This document shows positions 54,304 through 63,509 of a stretch of 64,000 nt of DNA, in pieces. A model generated the notes under the pieces. It was not told the origin of the DNA. It searched no databases and saw nothing but the letters and a program-made list of their open reading frames with translations. The position numbers were made by a program, and so were the translations under genes. Each line of letters opens with the position of its first letter. Within the stretch, counting starts at the first letter, position 1. Source of the stretch: Lactobacillus sp. (GTDB lineage Bacteria > Bacillota > Bacilli > Lactobacillales > Lactobacillaceae); contig NZ_JAAVAU010000010.1 of assembly GCF_014803895.1 (NCBI RefSeq), positions 15,715 through 79,714 of the forward strand. The letters are read 5' to 3'.

Positions 54304-54616
54304 TACAATTATTGAGTTTGGAACTGTAGATGATATTGAAAATGAAAATATGGTACAAGTACCAACATTTGTACCGAAATTTAAAGCTTTGTGTGGTCTT
54401 TACTCCTTATCTACTAATCAATTAATTGAATTAACAGGCTTAAATAAAAATAATACTGAAATTTATCTTACTCATAAGCGCCGTAGTTGGGATGGCATTA
54501 CAAAAGCTAGAATTAGTAATAAAATTTATGAAGTTACTAATATTAATCCGGACCCTTATGATAATCCTACTGCTTATGACCGCATTGTATTGCAAGAAGT
54601 TGAAAAGAATGGCTGA
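54272..54616 (+). CDS. Head closure / head-tail joining protein
   Basis: 114 residues from ATG 54272 (GAGG 9 bp upstream; ATG 54266 is too close). Beta-rich, with FVPKFKALCGLYSLSTNQ, ITKARISNKIYEVTNINPD and IVLQEVEKNG as in phage head-tail adaptor (SPP1 gp16-like) proteins. Order after gp6-like supports the call. Confidence 0.75.
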   Translation: MVQLQNADRLNTIIEFGTVDDIENENMVQVPTFVPKFKALCGLYSLSTNQLIELTGLNKNNTEIYLTHKRRSWDGITKARISNKIYEVTNINPDPYDNPTAYDRIVLQEVEKNG

Positions 54617-55076
54617 TTTTGATGATCAATTAGAAAAATGGTTCGATAGTATCGAAAATTCTTTAAATCTTAGTTTAGAAGAACAATCTGAGATAACTGG
54701 AGCTGGGGCTAAAGTTTATCAAAAAGTTTTAAAGAAAAATACCCCTCGTTCTGATGTTGATTATAGTCAAGGCGGTAAGAGTGCAGGACATGCTAATGCA
54801 AAACATGGTAATAAACACCGGAAAACACGACACATTGCAGATATGATTACATACAAGCCGGGATTTGAAGCAAATGGTTTGCATACAGGCTCAACAGCAG
54901 TTGGATGGCAAGGTCGTTATTATGCTTTTGTAGCCAAAATTACTAATAACGGTAAAAAACAAATGTCATCCAAACAGGTAAAAAACATGCACTTTAAAGA
55001 CCGCAGTGAAAAAGAAGCTGCTATTGCAGTGCGACAAGCAATTGCTAAAAAGTATCGCGAGGTAACAGGCTTATGA
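54609..55076 (+). CDS. HK97 gp10-like tail completion protein
   Basis: 155 residues from ATG 54609; the reading frame is open well upstream but that part is only a shadow of the previous gene. VYQKVLKKNTPRSDVDYSQGG, HADMITYKPG-like middle, and MHFKDRSEKEAAIAVRQAIAKKY match HK97 gp10 / tail-component proteins (quoted in parts). Confidence 0.8.
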   Translation: MADFDDQLEKWFDSIENSLNLSLEEQSEITGAGAKVYQKVLKKNTPRSDVDYSQGGKSAGHANAKHGNKHRKTRHIADMITYKPGFEANGLHTGSTAVGWQGRYYAFVAKITNNGKKQMSSKQVKNMHFKDRSEKEAAIAVRQAIAKKYREVTGL

Positions 55077-55444
55077 TTGTAAAAGAAGTAGCTAATTTAC
55101 TAAGAACATCAAAATTAGACGGGGTAGATAATATCTATCCTTTTTTTATTCCAGAAGATAAACAAACTTCAACCGAAACTACTGATATTTTGGTTACTGA
55201 GGTTTATGATGTACCAGATAGCTATGGTAGTGACGATATTTATAGTACGGAACAAGCGGTACAATTAAATATTTTTTATGGCCTTCATAGTAAGACCGTG
55301 GCAGACACTTTAGAAAAATCTATTGTGTCTTTTTTAATGCAAAAAAATTGGCGATTAACTGAAAAGGAGGGGCATAGTCTCGATCCTGATACACGTCAAC
55401 TAACTCAAATAATGAAATTTAGAAAGAGGAATTTATGGAATTAA
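55073..55444 (+). CDS. DUF806-like tail component
   Basis: 123 residues. Pattern VTEVYDVPDSYGSDD, EQAVQLNIFYG, ADTLEKSIVSFLMQKNW matches DUF806 proteins that follow gp10-like genes and probably form the tail terminator. It overlaps both neighbours by 4 and 10 bp. Confidence 0.75.
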   Translation: MIVKEVANLLRTSKLDGVDNIYPFFIPEDKQTSTETTDILVTEVYDVPDSYGSDDIYSTEQAVQLNIFYGLHSKTVADTLEKSIVSFLMQKNWRLTEKEGHSLDPDTRQLTQIMKFRKRNLWN

Positions 55445-56076
55445 CTGGTTTAAATGATTATTACATCTGGAGATATGACGAAGACGGTAATTTGCTAACT
55501 GATGAAGCAGCAGGCGGTTTAGCAACAAATTGTAGTAAAGCTGGAATTTTTATCGTCAATTTAGCATCTTCTTACGGTGCTACTCAAGCAAACATCACTG
55601 GTTTAGCACCAACAGCACAAAAAGTTTACGGTTCTAATGCTGTTGCGGAACAACAAGTCGGGGCTGTCAATCCACAAGTTGCATTGGCTGCTAATGACAT
55701 TCCCCACCTGATTTATGATAATTTTGCAGGTCTTAAGAAAGACCAATTAGGTGGTTACGGAAAAAAGGATAATTTCTTAGTTCGTGGTGGAGTAATTGTT
55801 CACTCTAAGAATGCTAATAAAAACATCGATTTGTATATGGCGTTTCCTTACGGTGTATTTACTCCTGGTGAAATGAATTTGCAAACTAATCAAGAAAATC
55901 CAACTGTCGTACATGATGCGTTAACTTTTGCGGCACAAGAACGTCCAAGCGATATGCTTTTATACGAAAAATTCTACAGTGATGAGAAAGATTTTGACCT
56001 TGATAAAATGATTAGTTATATTACTGGCACTATTAAGGAAAATATTACCCCCACTAAGCCTTCTACAAATGCTTAG
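55435..56076 (+). CDS. Major tail protein
   Basis: 213 residues. LNDYYIWRYDEDGNLLTDEAAGG start, a beta-rich body and YEKFYSDEKDFDLDKMISYI match the phi13-type major tail tube family (sequence segments quoted partly). It forms the stacked hexameric tail tube. A terminator lies 50 bp downstream, so it may be made in excess of the tail genes after it. Confidence 0.85.
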   Translation: MELTGLNDYYIWRYDEDGNLLTDEAAGGLATNCSKAGIFIVNLASSYGATQANITGLAPTAQKVYGSNAVAEQQVGAVNPQVALAANDIPHLIYDNFAGLKKDQLGGYGKKDNFLVRGGVIVHSKNANKNIDLYMAFPYGVFTPGEMNLQTNQENPTVVHDALTFAAQERPSDMLLYEKFYSDEKDFDLDKMISYITGTIKENITPTKPSTNA

Positions 56077-56128
56077 TTAATAAAAGCAGGGTGGGTGTGG
56101 TGGCAAAAATAAATAAAAATATTATTTT

Positions 56129-56153
56129 AAGACCGTTTTTCCGGTCTTTTTTT
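56129..56153 (+). terminator. Terminator between tail tube and tail chaperone genes
   Basis: Stem AAGACCG/CGGTCTT with a 6-nt loop and seven T. Confidence 0.78.
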
Positions 56154-56172
56154 CGAAAGGATTTAAAAAAAT

Positions 56173-56526
56173 ATGAGTTTAGTAACTGTAAATGCAAAAA
56201 GATTAGGTTTAGGTAGTTTTAACGTTAAAACTACTAATAAAAATGTACGTTATGCGTTAAAGACACAATTAGAATTGGCTAAGATTAATCGCGCTATTGA
56301 AGCATCTGCTAATTCTGATACTGATGATATGGATACTGTTATCAAGACTTTGGAAGCACAGGAAAAGCTTGTAGAAGTAGAAATTGATTTCTTAACTGGT
56401 ATTTCTCCTAAATCAGTAACACGCGAAAAAATCGAAGATGCTGATTTTGACGCAATGAACGATATTGTACTTAATGCAATTGGTCATATTTTGGGATATG
56501 ACCAAAATAAAAGTAGAAAGCATTAA
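56173..56526 (+). CDS. Tail assembly chaperone, G part
   Basis: 117 residues. The KTLEAQEKLVEVEIDFLTGISP and IVLNAIGHILGY segments are typical of tail-chaperone G proteins, which load the tape measure during tail tube growth (motif segments partly quoted). AAAGG precedes the ATG. The following ORF overlaps in the +1 frame, consistent with a programmed frameshift product. Confidence 0.78.
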   Translation: MSLVTVNAKRLGLGSFNVKTTNKNVRYALKTQLELAKINRAIEASANSDTDDMDTVIKTLEAQEKLVEVEIDFLTGISPKSVTREKIEDADFDAMNDIVLNAIGHILGYDQNKSRKH

Positions 56527-56737
56527 ATTCGATGATGATCCGGTTAAAACGCTTGAAGATGTTATAGAAGATTTTGACTATCAAGAGCAACAAATGATTA
56601 TTAATGGTCATATGAGTGTTGAAGATTTTGAAGAAACGGATTATTACCGATTAATCGAAATTATGAAAGCTAGACCACGTGAAAAGCGTCCAAAATCATT
56701 ATTCGACTTAGCCGATAGTTTAGATAGAAGGGGGTAG
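56498..56737 (+). CDS. Tail assembly chaperone, T part (probably made by frameshift)
   Basis: The downstream frame is +1 (or -2) relative to the G gene. It is open from at least 56465, and overlaps the G gene to 56526. The acidic helical product (VEDFEETDYYRLIEIMKARP, LFDLADSLDRRG) matches the T parts of gpG/gpGT pairs. An ATG at 56498 has no proper ribosome site, so a G-T fusion (about 56173-56737) is likelier than independent initiation. AAAA near 56506 offers tRNA-Lys re-pairing in +1. Confidence 0.65.
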   Translation: MTKIKVESIKFDDDPVKTLEDVIEDFDYQEQQMIINGHMSVEDFEETDYYRLIEIMKARPREKRPKSLFDLADSLDRRG

Positions 56738-56741
56738 GTTT

Positions 56742-59700
56742 ATGGCAGGAAGAACACCAGCTGGTTCTATTGTTACTAACATTGAACTGAATGGGACTAA
56801 GGCCACCACTGCTTTGAAAGATTTAAAGCAGGCAGTTCAAGGCACTACTACAGCGTGGCGAGCGCAACAAGCACAATTGAAAGCGGCTGGTGATGCAACT
56901 AAAGCGGCTGAAGCCAAGTTTAATGGGCTTGGTGAAGCTATAAAAAAGCAAAAGCAGTATATAGAAGGTCTTACTCAGTATCAAAGAAAACTGGAGGAAG
57001 GCCAGCGTAGGGTTGATACTTCAACCAAGCAAGGTAAGCAAGAATATGATAACTTTACCGAAGCTATCAAGAAGAATTTAAATGAAACTAATCGCGCAAG
57101 TACACGTTTAGAATCTTTAACAAAACAACAAGACCGGGCTAAGAAGTCAGTAGACTACTTTAAGTCCGGTCTTTCTGATTTACAAAAAGAATATCGTGAA
57201 AATAATCGTTATTCTAAGGCTTATATAGATCAGCTTGAAAGTGAAGGTAAGCATGTTGAGGCAACTCGACAAAAAATTAAATCTTATCGTTCAAACCTTG
57301 AAAATTTAACTAAGCAGCAAAAAATTCAGACTCAAGAACTAGAAAGAATTGAAAAAGAGTCCGGTAAAGCTAGCAATGCTTATAAAAATCAAAAAGTAAG
57401 AGTAGCAGAAACCGCAAGTGCAGTTGCAAAAATGAATTCTAAGCTTAATGCTTCTAAAAAAGCGCTAAGTGAACAAACTAGCGGTTTAAAATCATTAGAA
57501 AAAAATTATCAAACTGCACAAGCTAATGCTGCTTCGTACATTGAACGCTTAAAAAGTGAAAATAAAAATTATGAAGCTGCAAGAGTTCAACTAAATAGCT
57601 ATAAAAATTCAATAGCAAATTTAACAAAACAGCAGAAAATCCAACAGTCTCAACTGTCACAAATTGCTAGTAAGTCCGGTATAGCTAGCCGTGCATATAT
57701 TCAGCAAAAAACAAAAATTAACCAGACTATCACGTCGATTAATAAATATTCTGAAGCTATAAAGAAATCTCAAAAAGAAGTAAATCAATTAAATCCTAGG
57801 GGATTTAATCGACTTGCACTTAGTGCTCAAAAAGTAACAACCGCTTCCGAAGAAATGAAATCTAAACTTAGAAGTGGTTGGGACTCTATTAAAGCTGGAG
57901 CAGGAATAGCTGCAGCCGGAATTGGTGCAATTGGAGCAGCAGCTGTAAGTGGTGCTAAAAAAGCTGGAGATTTACAACAAACTTACAAAGAAATCAATAA
58001 CCTTGCTACTTTAGGCGGTGAAAAACAAGCTGAAGTAACTAAGAACCTTACTAAAATGCAGGAGCAAGGCCGTACAATGTCGATTAAGTACGGTGAAAGT
58101 CAAGAAAATATTGCTAAAGCATATGAAGACTTAGTAAAGCGTGGTTATACTTCCAGCCAAGCGCTAGGGGCAATGAAGACAGAACTTCAAGCTTCTGTTG
58201 CTTCCGGTGATAAATTTAGCGATGTAACTACTGTATCTAGTCAAACACTAGAAGCATTTGGTATGAAAGCAAAAAGTAGTACCGAAATGCTAAAAAATAC
58301 TAAAACAGTTGTAAATGAGCTGGCGTATTCGGCTGATGCAACCAGTACTGGTTTTAGTGATTTAGGTGTAGGTCTGTCTTATGTGGGTTCTGCTGCACAC
58401 CAAGCCGGTATTAGGTTATCTGAAACAGCTAGTGCAATGGGGATACTTTCGAACAATGGTTTGGAAGCTGACAAAGCTGGTACTGGACTTAGAAAGGTTA
58501 TCAACTCACTTACTAGTGAAGTGGGCAAAATTGGTAGTAAAAATTCAATTCTAACTAAGCTAGGAATTAAAAAATCTGATTTAGTTGATTCTAGTGGCAA
58601 AATGAAAAATCTTTCTACCGTTATGGGTGTCTTACATGACAAGATGAAAGGTATGTCTAAAGTCGAAAAAGTTGACTTAATGAAGTCTTTATTCGGCACA
58701 ACTGGTATGCAGGCTGGATTAATTTTAGCCGGAAATACCAAAGAATTAGCTAGACTAACCAAAGAAACTGAAAAAGCCGGCACAACTGGTTCTTACGTTC
58801 AAAAATTAGCTGATAAGAACATGAAGACTGCAAAAGGTTCCATTAGGCAAGCTAAAACCGCAATGGAAGATTTTAAAATTGTTTTAGGTGCAAAACTTTT
58901 ACCAGTAATGAATAAAGCTGGTGAAAAACTAGCTAAATTTTTAAGTACCAAAGATGGTGAAAAGTTTGAAAAAAATGTAGCTGGGGCATTAACTAAAGCT
59001 ACTGATGCTTTAATTAAATTTTTGGACTGGAGCACTAAAAATCAAGGAACCATTAAGGCATTAGGTATTACTTTTGCTACTGTATTTAGCACTGTAAAAA
59101 TTGCTAAGTTTATTATTGCGGTAAACAAATTAAGACTAGCCTTTAAAGGATTAGACATTGGTAAACATCTTTTGAATGGCTGGGATAAATCTTTAATTAA
59201 AATTAGCAACGGTAAAACTAAAATTGGTAAAGTATTCGACTTTATTAAGCGTAGTGCTTCCAAAACTGGAGATGCTGTTTCTAAAGCATTTTCCAAAGGC
59301 GTTGATACCACTAAAGGCTTATTCGGCAAAGGAGCCGGAGCAGGAAAATTAAATGGTTTACTTCAATCAAGTAAATCTGCTGGAGGCTTCAAAAACTTAA
59401 CAACGGCTGGAAAAATTGGTACTTCTGCAGCTGGTATTGGCGTGGCTGTTGACACGGCTACTTCTATTGTTAAGGCTATCAAGGATAAAGCTGGATCACG
59501 TAAGCAATATGAAGATATAGGTACCGCCGCAGGTAAGGGTATTGGCGGTGCTATTGGACTTTACTTTGGTGGTCCTGCTGGTGCTGCAATTGGTGCTCAA
59601 ATTGGTGGCGCCGTTGGTAAATGGGCTGGCGATGCTGCTAAAGACTTTCAAAAGGGTTGGAATGCTAAAAAACCGCCAAAAAACTTTTGGTCCATTGAAA

Positions 59701-62700
59701 ATATGGGATACTCAGCCCACAATATGTGGAAAGGCTTTAAAAGCGGAGTTTCCAGTCTTCTTAAGTGGTTTAAGAAGAACTGGAAAGAAATTGGATTATA
59801 TTTTGTTAGCCCATTAGCTGGTGCTATTAATTCACTTTACAAACATAATAAAAAATTCCGTAAATGGGTTAATGACTTAGTTAAAGACTTTAAAAAAGCT
59901 TGGAACGGTGTAACTAAATGGTTTGGTAATTTAGGCAAATCAATCCAGAAATCATGGAAAGGTATGACTTCCTGGTTTAGTAAACTCGGAAAAAATATGG
60001 CCAAAGGCCTTAAATCCGCTTGGAAGTCGATGACTAAATGGTTTTCCGATATCGGCAAGGGAATTCAAAAATCCTGGAGAGGAATGACGGGATGGTTTAG
60101 CCGTTTGGGATCCAGTATGGCCAAGGGTCTTAAATCTGCTTGGAAAAATGTAATTTCATGGTTTTCTAGCATCGTTAAAGGAATCCAAAAAGCTTGGAGT
60201 GGTGTAACTAGTTTCTTTGGGAAAATTGGTCATAGCACTGTTGGAGCTTTTAAAAAAGCCTGGAATGGTGTAACTTCGTGGTTCTCAAAATTAGTTAGCA
60301 CAATTAAAGATGCTTTTGATAAGGTCTTTGGCCCTATCGTTAAAACCATTGATAAAGTTAAAGATGGTATTGGAAGTGTTGGAAGTAAAATCGGCAAAGC
60401 CGTTAAAGGAGTTCATTTTGCTGATGGTACAAATTGGCGTGGTCGCTATGGCACACTAGCTATTTTAAATGACGGTACTGACAGTCCAGAAACTAATAAT
60501 CGTGAATCCGTTATCAATGAAGACGGTACGATTGAATTATTACCTAACATCAGAAATTACCAACGAATTCTTAGACCAGGGCAAGAAGTGATTAATGCAC
60601 GTGACACTGCTAAACTTCTAAGAAATCGTGTTCATTTAGCTTCGGGAACTGTAAGCATTAGTAATACTAAGCTATTTGAATTGGCCAAAAAGAACTACCA
60701 ATTATCGCTTAAAAAGTATACTGAGAACAAAAAACGCCATGATGACAACAAAAAGCATCGCGATAAACGTGATCACGAACGAGAACAAGACAAAAAGAAG
60801 TCTCAAAGTTCAAAAACATCTTCTCACAAAGGTCAAAAATTAGTTGATCGCGCATTTTTAACTGGTTCGGCTAAGAGAACCGGAGAAGCAATTTGGATTA
60901 GTGAAGCACTTTATAAGAAACTAACCACGCCTGCTAAAACTACCACTAAGAAAAGAACTAGTTCTAGAAGTAAATCAAGAACTACAACTACCAACAAAGT
61001 TACTAAATCGTCTGTTGTAGCAAGCGTTAGAGGAGCATCTTCGGTTAACTCATTAGCTAAAAGTATTAAGTATGTCGCAGGATCGCACTCAGCAAACGTT
61101 AAAGTAAATGCTTCAGGAGCTTCTAAAGCCAAGAAATCAATCAATGGTTTAAATAATTCTATTAAGAGCTTAATTAAAAAGAAATCTGTCAAACTAAAAG
61201 TTAACTATTCTAGTACATCTAAGGCTAAAAAATCGTTTGATAGATTAAGCGGTTCTATCAAATCTGCTGGAGGAAAAATAAAAGGTATTTCATCATCCAG
61301 TTCAAACGCGGGAAAGTCACTTAAGACACTAGACTCAAGAGTTAACTCGACGAACTCTCAAATAAAATCTTTAAGTAAGACACTAAAAAAAGAAAAGTTT
61401 GGAAGCTCAATTAAGTCACAAGCTGAAGAAGCTGTTAAATCTTTAAAAGGTAAAGGAAACTTTTCAAAACAGTTTGAGTCGATGACTAAAAAGTTTGGCA
61501 GTGACCTGAAGACTATGAGCAAAAATTCTCAAAAAGAATTTACTTCTATGTGGTCACATATAAAAAGTAGTTCCAATTCAGGTCAAAAATCAGTTCAAAG
61601 TGAATTTTCTTCTTTTAGTCGCAAATATAAAACTGGCTGGAATAGCTTAGATAGTGGCGTAAAATCAGTTTATGATAGATTTTGGACTTCTATGTATTCC
61701 ACTGCAAAAAGAGGACTAAATAAGGTTATTGATGTCCTAAACGCAGGAATTGGTAAAATTGACAGCGCCATTAGTGATTTTGGCGGTTCAAATCATGCTG
61801 TATCAAAAGTCAAAAGGTTGGCGACTGGTACTGGTGCTTTTAGCGGAATACGTCGTGAAATTACTAAGCCAACGCTAGCAATCTTAAACGATGGCAATGA
61901 CAGTCCAGAAACACAAAATAAGGAAACAATCTGGGATAGAAATACCGGAGAGTTTGGAGTGGTTCAAGGTAGAAACACTCCATTTTTATTGAAACCAGGG
62001 CAAGAAGTTCTTAATGCTACTGAAAGCCGCTTACTTGGATTCACTCATTATGCGACAGGTACTGGTGCACTTAAAAAGCTTTATGAAGAAGCAAAGAAAA
62101 ATTGGAAAAATCCTACAAAGACTGGCAAGGCTAATTTTGGTGATGTATCCGGGTTATCTGGAGCTGTAAATTCCTTGGCTAAACATGCTCAAGATAAAGT
62201 TGTTAAACAGGGTGTTGAGTGGTGGTCTCAACTGTGGAAGATGGTTGAAGACAAAGTAAACGACACTAGTGGAGATGTAAGTGGCCTACTTAAAGAAGCA
62301 ATTAAAGTTTCTAAAGGTAAGCCTTATGTTTTGGGTGCCAAAGGCCCTGATGAGTTTGATTGTTCAGGCTTAGTAGAATACGCCGCTAAAAAAGTAGGTA
62401 TTACTTTAACTGCACCTTCTGGTAGTCAATATAGCCAAGTCGAACACATTCCACGCAGTGAAATTAGACAAAACGACTTAGTATTTTACGGACCTGCTGG
62501 TGGAGAACACGTCGGTATTGTTAAAGATAAACATACCTACTGGTCAGCACACTCACCAAGTTCTCATCCAAACATCGGATGGGACAGCATTGATGATGCG
62601 CCAGCTAAGCCGATTTTATTTGGTAGAATTAGAGGTTATCATCCTAAAGATGATAAATCAGAAAATGTAAAAGCTAATACCAAGTTACAACGACAAATTA

Positions 62701-63509
62701 AAAGTCAAGTAGGCAATGGCTTCTGGAAAACTATTAAAAAGATAGCTGATAAATACGGTAATTCTTCATTACCTAACGTTTCTGGTAGCGCAAAAGCCTG
62801 GACGAGCTATATTAAGCGTGCTGCTGAGCAAATGCATACTTCTGCAACCAGTTCAGACATCGCAAAAATTGTATCGATGATCCAAAGCGAATCGGGCGGT
62901 AATGCTCAAGTCGTCCAAAGCTCCAGTGTGTGGGATATCAATATGGCTAATGGTAATCCAGCACAAGGGTTGCTGCAGTTTATTCCGCAAACTTTTGAAG
63001 CGTTTGCTGTAAAAGGCTATAAAAAAATTAAAAATGGATATGATCAATTACTCGCGTTGTTTAATGACAGCAATTGGAAAAATGATATCCATTATGGCGG
63101 TGGCTGGGGTCCAACAGGTCATCGTCGTTTCGCAAATGGTGGTATAGCTACACAAGCTTCAATTTTTGGAGAAGCTGGTCCAGAAATGGCAATTCCTTTA
63201 GCACCAATCAAAGCAACTAGAGCTTATGAATTACTTGGTAAAACCGCAGCAATTTTAGCTAGTCAAGATGGTGGTTTGAGTACCGCTGTAAATCAATCAG
63301 AAATTACTAAACAACAAAAAGAAGAGCACGACTTTAGACAAGCCGTGCTCTTGTTGTTAGAGCGGTTAGCCTCTAAGAATGATGATATAAATATCAAATT
63401 AACCACACCTGAAGGTCGTACCTTATGGGAAGTAGTTAAACCGTTTGAAAAAGCGGAGCAACGTGCATCAGAGATAAAAAGAAGGAGGGGATTAAGTGGA
63501 AACTTCTAA
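56742..63509 (+). CDS. Tape measure protein with NlpC/P60 and lytic transglycosylase domains
   Basis: 2255 residues. N-terminal coiled coils (about 30-370), a TP901-type core with hydrophobic segment (about 385-405), and a series of Trp-rich repeats of form SAWKxMTxWFS (about 1040-1190). Two copies of a LAILNDGxDSPE module occur (about 1240 and 1710). An NlpC/P60 peptidase has Cys at 1874 (DCSGLVEYA), and a soluble-transglycosylase-like domain has Glu near 2050 (MIQSESGGNAQ) and GLLQFIPQTF. The phage_tail FGEAGPEMAIPL motif follows. It sets tail length and probably opens the cell wall during injection. Confidence 0.92.
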   Translation: MAGRTPAGSIVTNIELNGTKATTALKDLKQAVQGTTTAWRAQQAQLKAAGDATKAAEAKFNGLGEAIKKQKQYIEGLTQYQRKLEEGQRRVDTSTKQGKQEYDNFTEAIKKNLNETNRASTRLESLTKQQDRAKKSVDYFKSGLSDLQKEYRENNRYSKAYIDQLESEGKHVEATRQKIKSYRSNLENLTKQQKIQTQELERIEKESGKASNAYKNQKVRVAETASAVAKMNSKLNASKKALSEQTSGLKSLEKNYQTAQANAASYIERLKSENKNYEAARVQLNSYKNSIANLTKQQKIQQSQLSQIASKSGIASRAYIQQKTKINQTITSINKYSEAIKKSQKEVNQLNPRGFNRLALSAQKVTTASEEMKSKLRSGWDSIKAGAGIAAAGIGAIGAAAVSGAKKAGDLQQTYKEINNLATLGGEKQAEVTKNLTKMQEQGRTMSIKYGESQENIAKAYEDLVKRGYTSSQALGAMKTELQASVASGDKFSDVTTVSSQTLEAFGMKAKSSTEMLKNTKTVVNELAYSADATSTGFSDLGVGLSYVGSAAHQAGIRLSETASAMGILSNNGLEADKAGTGLRKVINSLTSEVGKIGSKNSILTKLGIKKSDLVDSSGKMKNLSTVMGVLHDKMKGMSKVEKVDLMKSLFGTTGMQAGLILAGNTKELARLTKETEKAGTTGSYVQKLADKNMKTAKGSIRQAKTAMEDFKIVLGAKLLPVMNKAGEKLAKFLSTKDGEKFEKNVAGALTKATDALIKFLDWSTKNQGTIKALGITFATVFSTVKIAKFIIAVNKLRLAFKGLDIGKHLLNGWDKSLIKISNGKTKIGKVFDFIKRSASKTGDAVSKAFSKGVDTTKGLFGKGAGAGKLNGLLQSSKSAGGFKNLTTAGKIGTSAAGIGVAVDTATSIVKAIKDKAGSRKQYEDIGTAAGKGIGGAIGLYFGGPAGAAIGAQIGGAVGKWAGDAAKDFQKGWNAKKPPKNFWSIENMGYSAHNMWKGFKSGVSSLLKWFKKNWKEIGLYFVSPLAGAINSLYKHNKKFRKWVNDLVKDFKKAWNGVTKWFGNLGKSIQKSWKGMTSWFSKLGKNMAKGLKSAWKSMTKWFSDIGKGIQKSWRGMTGWFSRLGSSMAKGLKSAWKNVISWFSSIVKGIQKAWSGVTSFFGKIGHSTVGAFKKAWNGVTSWFSKLVSTIKDAFDKVFGPIVKTIDKVKDGIGSVGSKIGKAVKGVHFADGTNWRGRYGTLAILNDGTDSPETNNRESVINEDGTIELLPNIRNYQRILRPGQEVINARDTAKLLRNRVHLASGTVSISNTKLFELAKKNYQLSLKKYTENKKRHDDNKKHRDKRDHEREQDKKKSQSSKTSSHKGQKLVDRAFLTGSAKRTGEAIWISEALYKKLTTPAKTTTKKRTSSRSKSRTTTTNKVTKSSVVASVRGASSVNSLAKSIKYVAGSHSANVKVNASGASKAKKSINGLNNSIKSLIKKKSVKLKVNYSSTSKAKKSFDRLSGSIKSAGGKIKGISSSSSNAGKSLKTLDSRVNSTNSQIKSLSKTLKKEKFGSSIKSQAEEAVKSLKGKGNFSKQFESMTKKFGSDLKTMSKNSQKEFTSMWSHIKSSSNSGQKSVQSEFSSFSRKYKTGWNSLDSGVKSVYDRFWTSMYSTAKRGLNKVIDVLNAGIGKIDSAISDFGGSNHAVSKVKRLATGTGAFSGIRREITKPTLAILNDGNDSPETQNKETIWDRNTGEFGVVQGRNTPFLLKPGQEVLNATESRLLGFTHYATGTGALKKLYEEAKKNWKNPTKTGKANFGDVSGLSGAVNSLAKHAQDKVVKQGVEWWSQLWKMVEDKVNDTSGDVSGLLKEAIKVSKGKPYVLGAKGPDEFDCSGLVEYAAKKVGITLTAPSGSQYSQVEHIPRSEIRQNDLVFYGPAGGEHVGIVKDKHTYWSAHSPSSHPNIGWDSIDDAPAKPILFGRIRGYHPKDDKSENVKANTKLQRQIKSQVGNGFWKTIKKIADKYGNSSLPNVSGSAKAWTSYIKRAAEQMHTSATSSDIAKIVSMIQSESGGNAQVVQSSSVWDINMANGNPAQGLLQFIPQTFEAFAVKGYKKIKNGYDQLLALFNDSNWKNDIHYGGGWGPTGHRRFANGGIATQASIFGEAGPEMAIPLAPIKATRAYELLGKTAAILASQDGGLSTAVNQSEITKQQKEEHDFRQAVLLLLERLASKNDDINIKLTTPEGRTLWEVVKPFEKAEQRASEIKRRRGLSGNF

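Noticed and set aside
54492..54608. Upstream extension of the gp10-like gene
   Set aside because: It duplicates the coding region of the preceding gene in another frame; ATG 54609 gives the normal family N-terminus.
58379..59329. Several reverse-strand open frames within the tape measure gene
   Set aside because: They are antisense shadows of a repetitive, strongly coding forward gene and lack ribosome sites.
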